From Apostichopus japonicus (taxonomy: Eukaryota; Echinodermata; Holothuroidea; Aspidochirotida; Stichopodidae): 64,000 nt of DNA. The translations under genes were made by a program, and so were the position numbers. Shown one piece after another: positions 34,883-50,740 of the stretch. The DNA lies in assembly GCF_037975245.1 (NCBI RefSeq), contig NC_092562.1, positions 25,355,054 to 25,419,053 of the forward strand, written 5' to 3'. Position 1 is the first letter of the stretch. Every line of letters starts with the position of its first letter. The notes below the pieces were generated by a model. It was not told where the DNA came from. It worked only from the letters and a program-made list of their open reading frames with translations, and did no database searches.

Positions 34883-36240
34883 GGATTAACGGAAAATCTG
34901 TTAAACTATTCTGCATTTAGAGAAAGGCTGGATCTCGAGTGAGATACAATAATTAAATTAGGTAATTGATTGGAAGTAAAACAGCCAATGTTTGGTTTTT
35001 GCAGAACTTTCGAGCATAACTAGCTCTTCTTCAGTGCATGATCACCGAAAGTGACAAGGAGTAGCAGGAATTGAAACTATTTTATAGTGAAGAGTGTCGG
35101 CATGGTTGTGAAGGCAAAGCGACTTACTGATTTGTGCTGAATTGAGCAGAAGTTTTAGAAACTCGGATTATTTTAATCCACGTCGGATTATTTTAATCCT
35201 ATTACGTCGTAATTGCAAAGGAATTGTTTTGGTTTATCTGGGACGGCAAATCGTTTCTGATGTTTAAACCGAATGGTGCCGTGGTCTTTAGGTTTAGTTC
35301 CCAGAAATTTTCTTTTCCTTTCCTAGAATTATCTGTCCAAGAATCGTTTTGGTCAATGGCAATAGCACGCAAATTCTGAATTGAATGATTTTGTAGATTG
35401 AAGTGATTTGCAACATGTTGGTTGATCATTTTTGTTTTGATCGTCGATCTATGTTGTGTCATTCTCATTCTAAGAGTGTTTTCTCTCCAACGTATTGTAA
35501 GTTACAAATATTGCAGTGGGTGAGGTAAATGACATAATTTGGATAGGCAGTTAATTTTGTGCCGAATTTGGAACGTGCGTTTGGTTTGGTTGCTCTGAAA
35601 GGCCCCAGTCGAATCGACAAGTGAGCACGTTTTGCAATTTTGTGTACAGGGCGGTGATCCTGTAGTTGCTGTTTTGCTTTCCCCTTATGGGGTGTCATCC
35701 CGAAAGGATGTCCGAACTAAAATATCCCGTAGGTTGCTGGGTCTTTTTAATGGGATGACAGGTAGTTATGAAAAAATTGATTTCAGGCGTTCGGTGCCTT
35801 GAAGTAGGTGAAATTTCTTCTGAATGATATTAGCCAGTGGTGGGAGACCAGGGTGGAATTCAGTAAGCAATGGTACCCTTTTGGAACTGGTTTGACGAGT
35901 TTTGTACGTCAATGTTTCGGTACGGGTTTGCTTTCAGCCTTTTTGATGGCATCTTCAACAGTACCCCGAAAATACTGTCTGTTTAGGAGGTGTTGTAACA
36001 GTTCTTTAGTGCGGGAATCAAAATCGACTTCAGAGGAGCAAATGCGTCGAATGCGCAACGCTTGACTGTAAAGGAATATTTCTGGTACAGTGACGTGGAT
36101 GGCAACTGCTTTGTAAGAGGTAGTTGTGCTTGTTCGTGGGTTTATTGAACAAGTCTGATTTGAGTGAACCATTTTGTAGGGTCACAGTGGTGCCCAGGAA
36201 GTGAACGCCATGTCCAGAAAAATCAGCAGTAAATTATAGT
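34883..36240 (-). mobile_element. PLE-B copy 2
   Basis: This is the near-identical counterpart of 15525-16905, with the same truncation at a TA/TG microsatellite, the same frameshift inside the GIY-YIG domain (near 35465-35490) and the same stop at 35202. It represents the 19.36 kb segmental duplication, not an independent insertion. Minor differences are GLY-for-SER-type substitutions and a different two-codon stretch near 36065. Confidence 0.75.
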
Positions 36241-36274
36241 GTGATGAAACGAGTTTATGTCATCATTTGTGATT

Positions 36275-38290
<2,016 letters not shown>

Positions 38291-39199
38291 CTTGTAAATA
38301 ACGTGAACAGAGACAAATGTAAACAGATTGAAATTGTAAATGCAGACGAGAATTTGAGCACAGATAATAGATGTAGCCTAACTGTAAACTACATGGCTAC
38401 ACTGAATTTGAACTACTAAATACATATTTGGAAATGATACTGCATGCTTATTGATCCTTTTCTTGTTTCTAATGCTCTAAATGTAAACATTCTTATAAAG
38501 TTAGTTCAGTTACTTTAAGGTTTAAAGTTGTTATAACCTGATTTAAAAAATAAAGAACGCTCTTTATATAGTTCCTATTTATAGCCATTTTGCTTTACTG
38601 GTAATGACGCCACACCTTTCTGATATGTTTAGTGTTTCTACTCACTAAATATTCGTGTTCAACAAGTATCAATTGGATCCAGATGATTTTAAAGGTGTTA
38701 TAGCTGATTTTAATGTATAGAGGGCGCTCATTGTTGATTTTGTCCTTTTCCAACTATTTTCTTAGCAGTGTGCCAGATTTTTGTCGGGAATATTATCATT
38801 TTTATATTAGAAACATATGAAGAACATTTATATTTATATTTATAATGAAATAATGTTGCACCTAGGGGTGAACCACGAAACTTAAAGACTAGAGGGATTT
38901 TTGCTCTTTCCCTACAGTCTATAATGGTTTACGTTACCTTTGTGTTTCGGTCGTACATTTTCACATTTCTTTTTTAACCTTGAGATTATATCTACGGAAG
39001 GTACATCATATTGACAAATTACATACAATCTAAAAATCATCTTTTTTTAAGAGATGCACTAAGGCTGTAAAAATATAACTAGTCATCGTCATCTTAATGA
39101 TGATTACGATTACGATAACGATAACGATAACGATTACCGTTACGAATACGATTACGATTACGATTATGGTTATGGTTATGATTTCTATTATTACTATTA
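38291..39199. other. Non-coding spacer, unit 3
   Basis: This is the counterpart of 18956-19829 at an offset of about 19.37 kb. The hexamer repeat (about 39100-39180) is expanded by several units relative to unit 2. No gene is seen. Confidence 0.5.
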
Positions 39200-41560
39200 T
39201 TACTCTAAGGAAAAATCTCGTCTCGTAAGAAAGATGGTAAAACGGTGCAAAAAGTTATAATTTCATTAGAAACTGAACATAATTACAATCCCGCGTCGTC
39301 CCTTCAACTACAGATTTCCAACGCTAAGCACTACCTTGACGGCATGTAGGAGGCAAACATTGACGGTATTATTATCCGCTCTAGAGCGAGATGAGTTAAA
39401 AAAAAGGTGAGCGGAATACACAGTACTTCCTAATTTAGAGAAGCAAAATAGTGAGCGTAAATCAATTAAAATTTTAGTCGATGACAATGGGACTGAGTTT
39501 ACCGATCTCCATGCAACTCTAAACGTTGAGCGGACTTTTTACGAAAATTTGTATGCTACTTGTAATGATGCTAGCTTGGATGTTGCGGGTTTGAATGACG
39601 ATTCAAGAAATACTTGTGAAGGTGCTTTGGCTTAGGAGAATTGTTGAAATGTGCTTAAAAGTATGGCTTTCTGGTAAGGTACCTGGCAGCGATGGTCGGC
39701 CAGTTGAATTTTACAAATATTATTGGCCAGAAATTAAGTCGTTCGTTGTTATGTCGTTGAACTCGGGTTATTTGATAAGTAAACTTTCTTCGGAGAAAGG
39801 CAGAGCTGTTATTACCTTACTTCCTAAAGATGGTAAAGACATTAAGAAAATTAGTAAATGGAAACCAATCTCCCTTTTAAATGTAGATTATAAAACTGCT
39901 GCATCTTGTATTTCCGCAAGACTCAAAGAGGTCTTGCCACATGTTATCCATCATGATCAGAATGGTTGTCTTAAACACCGATAAACAGAAGAAAATTTGG
40001 CTGGTCTTAGATGTTATGCAGTATGCAAAGGATAAAATATGCCTGGTTATATTCTCTTCGTTGACTTTGAGAAAGCCTTCGACAGTGTTAATTGAAATTT
40101 TTGTACCATACACTGCAACTTTTAAATTTTGGGAATAACATTATCAGTTGGGTTAAGACCTTTTATGCAAACTGGACTTCTTGCGTTTTGTATCACGGGG
40201 TCTCCTCTGTTTTTCCCTGTTAAAAGTAGGATGCGCCAAGGTTGCCCCTTAAGTCAATACCTTTTCGTCTTGTGTGCAGAAATTGTGGCTTTGAAATTGC
40301 GAGCTGACCGTATGTATGTCGGTTTTCCAGTAGGCAATGTTAACATTAAAAGTGTCTATGTATGCAGATGATACAACTATTTTGCTGGACAGAGACGATT
40401 GTTTTTTAAAGAGAGTTGTTGAGATCCTAACCGAATTTAAACAAGCTTCTTGTCTGATGGTCAACTTCGAGAAGTCAACATTCTTCCTATCGGTTCTTAT
40501 AATCAGAATGTTCATGGTCAGAGTGCTCATAATATTCCTTTTACAGATCGTCCTATTAACGTTCTCGGTATAAAACTTACAAGTAATAGAAGTGACCTTT
40601 TACCCTTAAATTATTTACCAAAAACTGTCACGTTTAAAAGTGTCCTGAATATGTGGTCTTGCCGTGATCTGACTCCCTATGGCAAACTTGTTCTCATAAA
40701 AAGTTTTACTTAGTAAAAACTTTTTTCCTCTTCTCTGTTCTGCCTTACCAACCAGATTCTTTTTTAATGGAATTAAACAGTTTAACGTTTATCTTTATTT
40801 AGAGAGGAAAATGCGATGAGATACAGCGGAAATTTTTATTGCACCCACAAGAACAAGACGGCTAAAATATGATCAACGTGCACGTTTATATGAAAAGTAT
40901 GAAAGTCACTTGGATTAAAAAAATATACAGATCACACTTTTTGCCATTGGAAAGTCCTTTTCGACAATTTGTTGAAAAACGTTGGTAAGGACTTTCTATT
41001 TAGTTGTAAATTTAAGGGAAATGATGTTTCTAGGAAGGTCAAAAACGAGTTTATTAGCAACTGCTGTTGTGCTTGCAGCGATTTTACTTTTGAAACCCCG
41101 GTGTCGAATTAGGGTGGTCAGATTACCTGGAACAACAGCTTTATCAAGATTAATAATGAAGTAGTTTGGTACAAGAAGTGTTTTAATTCAAATGTGCTGT
41201 ATGTCCGGGATTTGTATGACATGTCTGACAGGTCTCTGTCGTTTACTGTTTTTATTGTTCAAGCTTTGCTTTTACAAAGCTGAGTGGGATTATACATTCT
41301 AAACCACGTACATGTATACCATCTAGGTGTTAATTACAGTTGCCTAGACAACCATCTATAGTCAGCAGGTTATGCTAGCGCAATTGTGCTGTAATACTAA
41401 GATTGGCAAACATGCTTATAGAAAATGTAACAGCTGTTGTATTGAGCAACCATGTTATTGTTTAAAATTGGACAATGATTTAAAAGGCACATCTTTAAAC
41501 TGGTGTAGGATTTTGTTTCTTGTAGCAAGATATAAGATACTAAAATAAGAAACTATATTA
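39200..41560 (+). pseudogene. Degenerate L1/Tx1-like LINE ORF2, copy 2
   Basis: This is the same broken RT as 19830-22190, with the same main frame breaks. It holds GKVPGSDGRPVEFYKYYW, FVDFEKAFDSVN, RMRQGCPLSQYLFVLC and YADDTTILLDRD. Copy 2 retains a slightly longer continuous C-terminal piece (PINVLGIKLTSNRSDLLPLN...LTPYGKLVLIKS at 40540-40710), because copy 1 has extra bases near 21229. It has SLLNVDYK at the residue where copy 1 has CLLNVDYK. It is not functional. Confidence 0.8.
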
Positions 41561-44500
41561 TTATTATTATTATTGTTACTACTACTTCTATTATCATTAT
41601 AACTGTTTGGTTAATATGAATGTCTCTTCTACGCTTCCTTGTATCTTACTCACATCATCGCAACCGACCTAACATATTTCACAGTAAAAGTGAATGTGGA
41701 CTCTTCTGATATACGATGTACGGTACTATTCCCCAAGTTGGCGCAGTTGTTGGTTATCTAATAGTTTGTTTTATTCCCGCCTTCGGGATTTTCCTCACTT
41801 CAGGATTACATTACTGTTGAAGTAAAGATAAGATGATTCACAGAAATAATACAACAACAAACAAGAGCAGTAACACAGCAGAAACTCAGCTAAGCTTTTA
41901 TTTGAGAAGTTTGTTTTGATTGGCAATATATTTCGGAGCAGTTTATCCATGCGTTTGTTCGAAAACAATAAGACATACGCGGGACAACGGTGTCATTTCC
42001 TTCCCTTTAATTTTAATTGTATCTGCCTTATGCCCCTTCTTAGTAGCCATAGTTTTGTTAACAATGTTAGAAAGTTGTAAACATTAGCTTTCAAAACTAA
42101 AATATAAAGGTAAATTAGTATTTTATCTTTATTAAAATAAACAATGATAAAAGTTTGAGGTAAATTTGAAGAGTCAAAAGGCTGTGTTTTTGAATACTTG
42201 ACATGCAGAGCTGCCATTGTAGTATCTTTAAACCATCCTGAAAACTGTATTGATGGTTGATGGATGACATCTTTGTAACTCAATATTGCTGACAATGTTA
42301 TCCGTAAGATATCTTGAAAAAGTTGTGTTTATATGAATTCTGCAGATACTGTTCACCCTTGATGAGTTTTGAGCTCACAAACATGAGTATGTTTATACTT
42401 TTATACTCAAACTGACACCTTATCATGGAAGTAGGATACTTGTTAATGTTACATTTCTCACACCTCCCCCCCTCCCATCCCCCCCCTCTCACTCTCCTTC
42501 ACTATTATAGCTATTCCTCATTCTTCTCTAAAGATCGACTCATTTATAAGTATATGGCCAAGAAAAGAAAGTTCAACTGTATGGAACTGATTTTGTTTTC
42601 GTTTTACTACATCAATCTTGTATATGTTAAGTGTAGACCCACCTTGATTTCGGTTCTGATTTGAGAGGTGGCATACTCTATACATACAGTCTATTCAATC
42701 CACCCTAGTGTTTTCTTTCAGGGAAAGTACTTATACAAAGAAAAACAGGAGATTATGTTAACATTTAAAACTTCTATATGTTATGCTTATTGTGCTTGGA
42801 TGTCAGAGTACACGAATGGAAGTACACGTGGTGCAATAATTGTTGCAATTGGGGCAATTATAGACCACTCCACGCCTCCTTACTACTGCGTGAAGAAGTA
42901 TGTTTTACAAGTGAAGAAAACGTCAGGCTGTCATAGCAAAAATATTCATTGTCATGATTCGCAAAAATTGAAGGGGTGCGAATTGCCAGCTTATCAGCTA
43001 CCCAGTGAAGGGTAGGGTTAAGCTAGTGAGAACTTTAAAAAGGACGTATAGATACCATATTATACGTTGAAGATTTAGTGTTTAAGCCGATGCATCTATA
43101 TTTTGGATTATGCTACCTGAAACCGACATGGTATTGATCGTTTGAGACAGACGGGGTGGAGTGGGGTGGGGAAAGACTTAAAGAGAGGGGGCGTATCACA
43201 CCTGCCCCTGGTTGCTTCCCTATAGCTGCATGTGCATAACGACCACACTATCGTATCTTACGGTGTCTCTTTTAAGTATTGTAAAGTGTTCTCCCCTTGT
43301 AATTTTTTCCTTCTCTTTATCGACCATTGCCATCGCTATTTATTATCGCATCCAATTTACAATTGCCAGATTTTGCTGATTAATTTAACCGAGTCTTTCC
43401 GGGTAGGGTAGTGAGAGGTGCTCCTTACGATAGTCTCTCTTACCATGCTAACATCTGCTTAATGTAGTCGTCCACAGATCGGATATACTTTTCAATTATC
43501 AAAGTAAAGTTCATACGGCATTTATATTTGGTACTTCTATGTTTTTATTGGGCAATGAACTTGATAAGAAAAGTTATAACGATAACAATGATGATATCTT
43601 TTAAAGATGACATTTACGACAAATTAAATGAAAATGAAATATATCAAACTGCAGAACCATCTATGCTAATGGACATAATTTTGACTTCGCGGAAAAAAAT
43701 CGACTATGTTGAGACAGAATATATGAGGTTAAATAATTGTTATGACAGCATAAATTGATCTTTTATGACAGTCAATTTTTACGACATACTGTGTTATAAC
43801 AAAATTATTGACCAATTTGTTTCGTGAGAAGCAGTAATCTGTAATGACAAAATGAAACCAGAAAGCCAGTTAGCTTTGTAATTCCTTGCCATACGCTTTG
43901 CTCCAAATTTCCACATCACTATCAGACTAATAAAGAGCAAGTGAGTTAAATTTGTCCAAGAATTAATTGAGAACCAGAAAAGATCAGAGATTTCTAGCCC
44001 TGGTATGCATCACTCACTTGTGGGCATCGACCAATTAATTCACTGGTAAGGATTTAACAGTATAGAATTTTTAATCCAAAATGTTTCAATATCCAGAAAG
44101 AACAGTATTGTTATGTGAAATATATACATAGATTTATAAGTAAAAGGAAACTGTCTTTTACCAGTTGTGAGCTAGCAAATCATCTCTGACACCAACCATC
44201 CCTTTAATAATTGTTATTAATGAACAAGAGTTATATAATACATTGCTAATACACTGTGAAATATTTTCACAACTCAATGTCATAGCAAAAGCCATCTAGT
44301 ATAAATCACAGAGAAACCATTTGAGATAACCTGTTCTCCTCGTTAAGCTCAGAGGGTGAAAACTGATAAGGTCATGTCTGAGTGTGCTTTAAGCAAGACT
44401 AAAAACTATCTGAAGCAGAGTTCATTCCTTGGAAGGCTGTATGACTTCAAAAGATCCCCTTCACAAAACTAAACTGAACAGAATTGACTAAACTATACTC

Positions 44501-46072
44501 ACCAAACGAAAATCCTAGTATTGGAGAATTCACAGATTAATTGTAGCTTAAATTTCGGAGTTATCGTGTTTATAAGGTTTTCAGAATTTGACACCTGTTG
44601 ACCTCTTTTGATCTTGCACTCACCAAGCTGGACTACGTATGAGGTTCAAATAATATGTGCTTTTTGAGTTATCGTGTTTACAAGATTTTCAGACTTTGAC
44701 TTGAAAGTTGACCGCAAATGACCATTGAACTTCACAGAAAACATTCAGTTTCTTGTACTCAATAAGAACCACATACCAAGTATCAAGTTAAGCCAACGCG
44801 AACTCTTAAAACGGTGTTTACAAGCAAGTGTCACATATATACACACACACCCACACAAACGCCATCACCATCACTTATATTTCTTTTGCTTCCGGCAAAG
44901 AATTAAAAAAATGTTAGCACAATTACCTGAAATATTCTGTTCCGACCGTTAAATGATCTGTCCATAAATAATAATAATTATTATAATGATCATGATAATA
45001 ATAATAATCATACGTTTTGATAGAATCAATTATCTGCTCAAATCAACTCTATAACATCAATGGTGTTGTAGCTCGATGAATGTTTACGAAGTGACTTAAT
45101 TGTACAAACTATCACGTGTCAAACACCAGTTTTCAACTGTTTTGCTGCTTCATATAAGCAGTTTCACCTACCGTTCGTTTAAATTAGGCACTAAAATGTG
45201 CGACTGCCTCTAAGCTGACAAGAACAATTCGCCCGACGTTCGTTCTCGTCAGTAAAAATCCAGCAACGCTGAAGTGTCTTCATTAGCGGTTTTATTTTAG
45301 TGTAGTTGTTTCTTTTTCTTCTTTTTCCTTTTGTCATTCAACTGTTTTTTGAATTTTTTAAACTAGAAAATCCCACAATATTTACAAAAAACTCAGGTTT
45401 TCTGATAGACCAAAGCTTTTTGGAGTTTTTATGCGAGAATCTGTTGCTTGTCAGAACACTCAATTTCTTCTTTTTTTTCAGATTATGGACGCTTGTCAGT
45501 TACTTCCATAGTAAATACTTCCTTTGGAGGTGAAGCATATTTAGAGATTTTGGTGAGGCTTCCCTTTGAAAGACAATGACACTAACCCCAGTTCACACTT
45601 TTAAGGCACCAATAGTGCAAATTGGGACAATATATACCCATTATGACATAATCTTCTATCTAATTGACATCAAATCTTTGCACAGTTGGACCACTGGGCT
45701 CACTTATCTACAGGCAATGCATTTGGTACACTGTGACAAATTATGACCCTGTATGACCTCAACTAGACAAGAATAGCTAAGTGTCGGTCAAAGAGAGATA
45801 ATAAGACTGCTGAGAGAAATAATTATGAACCGTAACTTATTTCATGTTTCCTCATGTAACATACTCAAAATGAGGTCTGAACAATTCTCATACACTACCC
45901 TATTGCGTCACTTCAATAACTGAATTGCTTAAATAAAGATTGCTGAAGCATTCTTCTTTTGACTGCTAATAGCTTCATATGACCTTTGGCCTTATATTAC
46001 AGTGCCCTTGCTTTTAAGCCACTATCATCGGAGTATTGTTACAGACTTCCATGTACATATATATGTGTGTGG

Positions 46073-46147
<75 letters not shown>

Positions 46148-46263
46148 TGTGTGTTTGTAAATATATGCATTACGTTATTGAAAGTCAATTTAGTGGTGCA
46201 ACCCTGATGATGTCATCATCTCTAATTAAGTCCTTTCATTATCCTTTAAATTATTTGGGGTAA
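41561..46263. other. Unit 3 spacer, 3' side of TRIM-3
   Basis: Homologous to 22191-26510 and to the other spacers. It retains the segment 44805-45000 lost in unit 2. It also holds the TGACC-rich block (about 44575-44800), C-rich stretches near 42465, and a TA/TG microsatellite at 46070-46155. It is the empty-site reference for the unit 1 MITE (around 46012). No gene is supported; short recurring open frames are duplicated non-coding DNA. Confidence 0.65.
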
Positions 46264-48447
46264 TCACTCCTCCGCTATCAGCCTAAAGCTGTAGAGTTTT
46301 GCAGAATCTTTTGAAGCAACTACGAGGCGTTCTGTGCCATCAACGTCGAATGTGGTCAGAGAGACATTCTTAACATTTTCCAGTGGTAGTATAGATAGTA
46401 TCTGTCGGCCATCTTTGCTATACTGTGCCAGGAAAGTTTTAGTAGTATTTGACCATAACATATAAATGAAATCCTTTTTGTCTATACACACACCTAACGC
46501 AGTATTTGCATTAAGATCTGGTTTGGCCAATTCGAATCTGAATTCGAATACGATTTTATTTTTCTGTCCTTCCATGGTGATTGCATGGGCGCCATTTCCA
46601 TGACATACCAGAAGATAACCACCATGTACTGCGATATCATTCACGGCGCCGAATACGCCACCTGTTACTTCCACGGTGTGACTGTATTTCAGCTGATCAT
46701 CAAAAATTAAGAAATTCTGACCGTTAGCCAAACAAACAATGATTCGATTTTTGTCAGGATCGTAAGCTACACACAACATACGCTTCCCGATTGTTACAAC
46801 GTTATCGATGTACTTTCTGTTGTATGAACCATCACGAACATCGTAAATACCGATTTCATTGGGTGCACAAACCGTCACGACTTGATGCTCGGATAAGTAA
46901 CAACAATAACGATTGGTGTAGTTGACTTTGTATCTTCTTGTCATCTGGTCTTGCTTTTGTATTTTTCCTTTGCTGTTGATGACGGTGATATGTGAGTTTA
47001 TATCTGGTGCAGTACCAGATACGACCATATTTCCATCACTGGTTTGTGTGATGCTATCAATTAGATACTGACCTATAACTGATTTATCATTATGAGCAAC
47101 AGCTTGCTTAGCAGCAAATTCTTCAAAATCGATTAAAACCTCTTGATCGACAGTAATGTTTACCTTCCCCCAAACCACATTCGTTACATCAAAAGTAAAA
47201 TCAGATAATAATTCTAACTGTGGAAATTCCTGTTCCATTTCTTTTATTAGGGCGTCACTGGCTGTTCTGATGTAAGGGATGCACTGAGAATCCGACCAAT
47301 CGTCTTTAGAAGCAAGAATAGATGAAGTTGTTGCTGTGAAATTCTCATACCTTTCAATAATCTGTTCACAATAATCCAAGATATCTTGAAGTTCATTTTC
47401 CTTCTGCCTTGTTAGTAGTTCTTTTTCCGCCGACAGTTCCTTTAAATTTCCATCAAAATTCTCCAGTTTTATTTTGCATTTAGCTTCGATTTTATCGTGT
47501 TCTGCTTGCACTTCTTTAGATTCTTGGTCATATTTCTGATCCAAGTTTGTCATCTCGTTTTCAAATTTGACCCTTAGTTGACATTTCTCCTGTTCTCTTC
47601 TGTTTTCTACGTCTTTTAACATTCTTTCTCTCTCAGTATTGTTTAGTTTGTCTTTAATCTCGTTAACATTGTGTTCGTATTGCATTTGCAACTTTTCGGA
47701 TGTATCTTTTACATTCTCCCTTAGCTTCTGCGTAGCAGCTTTAACCCTAGTTGGTATCTCGTACAACTTTTTTTCATTTTTGGTAATGTCCAAAAGCTTT
47801 GCCTCCAGTAACTCCCTTTCACTCTTCGCTAACTCACCTACATCAATCAGGTCGTGACCTTTGTGCATACCAGTGACACAGGTCACGCAAATCGGTACAC
47901 CTTCACATGTACTACAACATAACTGTGCCCTTTCTGTCACGTGATCAGCACACATGGTATCTACCGTAAATGGTGATATTGTTTCCGAAGTCAAGTTCTT
48001 TTCTTTGATGGTTTCCAAGTTCAGAGTGTGTGGTTGGTGATCTTGAAACATCTCGAAAGTTAGGTGAATCTGAAAACATTGTTGACATAAAAATTTGTCA
48101 CACTTAAAGCAGTATGTTGGTATTGTTGATTCCTTACAACAGCTAACACATAACTGCTTTTGATCTTTATTTACAAATGAGTCTTGTAATTTGTTCAACA
48201 ACAGCCTACTCGTCATATGAAGATCAGTCTTGAATCCATCCACTCCGTTTTCGGAAATTTTACAATCCTGTTTACATACTGAACATTTAAACATCCCTTC
48301 GCTTGCTGATTGAATGACTGATGTCAAGCAATCCCTACAATATCGATGAAGACATGGTAACAGTTTCGGATCTTTAAGTTGATCCGAGCAAACAGGGCAC
48401 TGGCAAACAGTCTCTGTCATGTCCTTGGAAGGTGTGGAGGATGCCAT
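46264..48447 (-). CDS. TRIM-3: RING / B-box / coiled-coil E3 ubiquitin ligase, intact
   Basis: 727 residues, same architecture as TRIM-1: RING 17-58, B-box 1 at about 100-140, B-box 2 at about 166-198, coiled coil about 205-370, propeller-like C-terminus. All zinc ligands listed for TRIM-1 are kept. Diagnostic residues place it with TRIM-4: Arg38, Cys104, Lys118, Thr153 and the EEFAAKQA...AHNDKS hinge. TRIM-1 and TRIM-2 have Lys38, Ser104, Gln118, Ser153 and EEFVAKQAAAHIDTS. Propeller changes include ANGQNFLIFDDQL and VKNVSLTTF. The start is fixed at 48447 because a T-run and frame change upstream remove the longer frame seen in TRIM-1. The same TTTTCTAG acceptor lies just upstream. Likely functional ligase; substrate unknown. 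Confidence 0.9.
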   Translation of the reverse strand: MASSTPSKDMTETVCQCPVCSDQLKDPKLLPCLHRYCRDCLTSVIQSASEGMFKCSVCKQDCKISENGVDGFKTDLHMTSRLLLNKLQDSFVNKDQKQLCVSCCKESTIPTYCFKCDKFLCQQCFQIHLTFEMFQDHQPHTLNLETIKEKNLTSETISPFTVDTMCADHVTERAQLCCSTCEGVPICVTCVTGMHKGHDLIDVGELAKSERELLEAKLLDITKNEKKLYEIPTRVKAATQKLRENVKDTSEKLQMQYEHNVNEIKDKLNNTERERMLKDVENRREQEKCQLRVKFENEMTNLDQKYDQESKEVQAEHDKIEAKCKIKLENFDGNLKELSAEKELLTRQKENELQDILDYCEQIIERYENFTATTSSILASKDDWSDSQCIPYIRTASDALIKEMEQEFPQLELLSDFTFDVTNVVWGKVNITVDQEVLIDFEEFAAKQAVAHNDKSVIGQYLIDSITQTSDGNMVVSGTAPDINSHITVINSKGKIQKQDQMTRRYKVNYTNRYCCYLSEHQVVTVCAPNEIGIYDVRDGSYNRKYIDNVVTIGKRMLCVAYDPDKNRIIVCLANGQNFLIFDDQLKYSHTVEVTGGVFGAVNDIAVHGGYLLVCHGNGAHAITMEGQKNKIVFEFRFELAKPDLNANTALGVCIDKKDFIYMLWSNTTKTFLAQYSKDGRQILSILPLENVKNVSLTTFDVDGTERLVVASKDSAKLYSFRLIAEE

Positions 48448-50740
48448 TGTTTCCGATGGATGATGTTTTTTTTTCTAGAAAATGAGCAGAAAAGGTACAG
48501 GATGTAGTTAGCATTTATTTACAAATTGCAAACGCGTAATGGCGGCTATATAGTTAAGAAAACATATATACTCGAATAAATCCCTTGAAAAGACTGACTA
48601 CATTATTATACAAAAAACAAAGAAAAGCTTAAAGAAAAGATATATACTACAATATTTTTCGTAAGTCGATAATATGAAATGTGAATCATAAATATCAGGC
48701 AGGCAGGTACCAGTAGAGGAAATCATTAAGAGCATGTGGTTGACTGAACAACATGATATTGAATACAGCACCGTTTTCCCATGTCCTTTCCTTTCTTGTC
48801 CTGACATTGCAACTGCAAAGTTTCCGTAACATCCCAAGTGACATATAACGTTTGCAAAACGTTAGTTTAAACAAGTGACATAGAAAATAGGACTATATAC
48901 CGTGTTGCTTATACAAAACTATAATATAATATCACGTAATTATAATGTAATAGCAATTCTACTATCAACGTTTCTACGTTACTTTGTAACAACTAATGTT
49001 TATAACATTGTGCAAATATTTTCGCTGTATCACGTAAAGTAAATTATTCGATAACTTTCTCATAAAGTCACTCTTTATATGAGTAAAATTGATTGTGACG
49101 TCCCTATATTCTTTGCTCAAGATAATTCCTCTTTATGAGATGATCTTTCCCTATTGTGTCATGTGTTCCGTCGGAGTCTGTTGCTTGCTTTAATTGTACG
49201 TGCCCTAGCCTAACCTTATAACTCTGATAGGTTGACAAATGAAATTAAACAAATTTTCCGTCACATTTCAAATATGATTATGTTTCAAATCTGCTGTAGT
49301 TTCCGAAATCGTATCAGGCAGTTTGACGGAATTTTGATAATCAGATAGTGAGGACTGTGTAACTATAGAAAGATCTTAGAAGTTATATGTTATCACCATA
49401 TGTTGGACAGAAAAAGTGAACAGTGTGATTGTTTCCAGCGATGATGAGATTTAGAGTTGAGATGGAAAGCAGAACAGATTTAGACAACGAAATTACCAGG
49501 TTATTTGAGATCTAAATATTTTCAATTATGCATCTTCTTTTTGCAATATATTTGACCCAAAAGGGAAGTCAAACAAGAAACATATAAGATTAATGAAACG
49601 GTTCAGTCTTCAAGACCAAAGTTTGGAAAAATAAAATAAAATATCGAATCATATTAACACATTCTGTCAAAGAGCTCAAATAATTTGCATAATGATAAGT
49701 GATGATGAGTCTAACAGTACTGTTAATGTTATTACTAAGATCGTTTGATCCAATTACACCAGGCGTTTCAGTTTGAAGGCTTAATACTAAAAACCTGGGT
49801 CACTACACCATATACAAGGGCACACAAATTTACGCGATACAGGATTTAATTTTTAAGGTCAACTTTATTGGCCAAAATTATGCTACTTCATAAAATGGTC
49901 ACGTGTTCTCAAACTTCAAACATTCCGAATTTTACTTCCATCCTCTTTTAGTTGAATCAGTTGATGTGGAGATCTTTGAATGATTTTTTTAACTGTCCTT
50001 AATGTCTTGGAATAATGTGGTAGTTCAGAGGTTCCAGAAAATAATAATTTCAATATGTCATCAACTTTTAGCATGCTAAATGTTTGGAACCTACACCGAA
50101 TACCTTTAAAGTTGGCTTCATACAAAGTGACATGGTGGTTCACTTGTACGTGACAGAGAAGTAATGAAAAGGTAGGTATGCTGACATTGTAAAAACTTGT
50201 TGGACCGTTTAATATAAATTAACACCTCCAATCAACACCTTCATTTCACGCATGCGCACACATTATATTTTGGAAAAGAATAGTCAGTACTTCCAAACAT
50301 GTATATTTCTAGACCCATTTGTTAGTAATTATTAAAATGTAAAACTTTTTAAGCAATGCTGATATCCGGTTCGAGCTAGAGCGATACAGCTGGAGTAGAC
50401 GTGCTATTGTTTAATGTTGCAGTTTTACTTCACATATACTTCACAAAACGCCCATGAAGCCACTAACATACAAACATACGAACTTAGTTATGTATATTAC
50501 ACTATACAAGTACATACGAAACTGACAGTATATACGTACGGTATGTTACACGTAAAGGAAGTTTCCACGCCCTCTGCTGTACCTTCAGTTAACTTCTTGA
50601 TATAACCGTATAGAGTCTCTTCACGTTCAAGTAATGATTCTTGGAGAGGAAAGCCTTTTCCTAGAGTACTATGAGAATCGTAAAAATGCTTTCCGAACAT
50701 TTACTATTTAATCTCTCTCTCATGTACATATGTCTGCAGA
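48448..50740 (-). promoter_or_regulatory. TRIM-3 5' flank
   Basis: Homologous to the other TRIM 5' flanks. TATATAG is kept at 48893-48899 (minus). The CRE-like palindrome of units 1 and 2 is altered to AAAGTCAC here (about 49064). From about 49200 on, it is almost the same as unit 4 (58790-60290). It contains one copy of the segment that is triplicated in units 2 and 3 (50360-50740) and has no PLE-B. No gene is seen. Confidence 0.4.

Noticed and set aside
47639-47857. + strand open frame inside TRIM-3
   Set aside because: Antisense shadow of the coiled-coil coding sequence.
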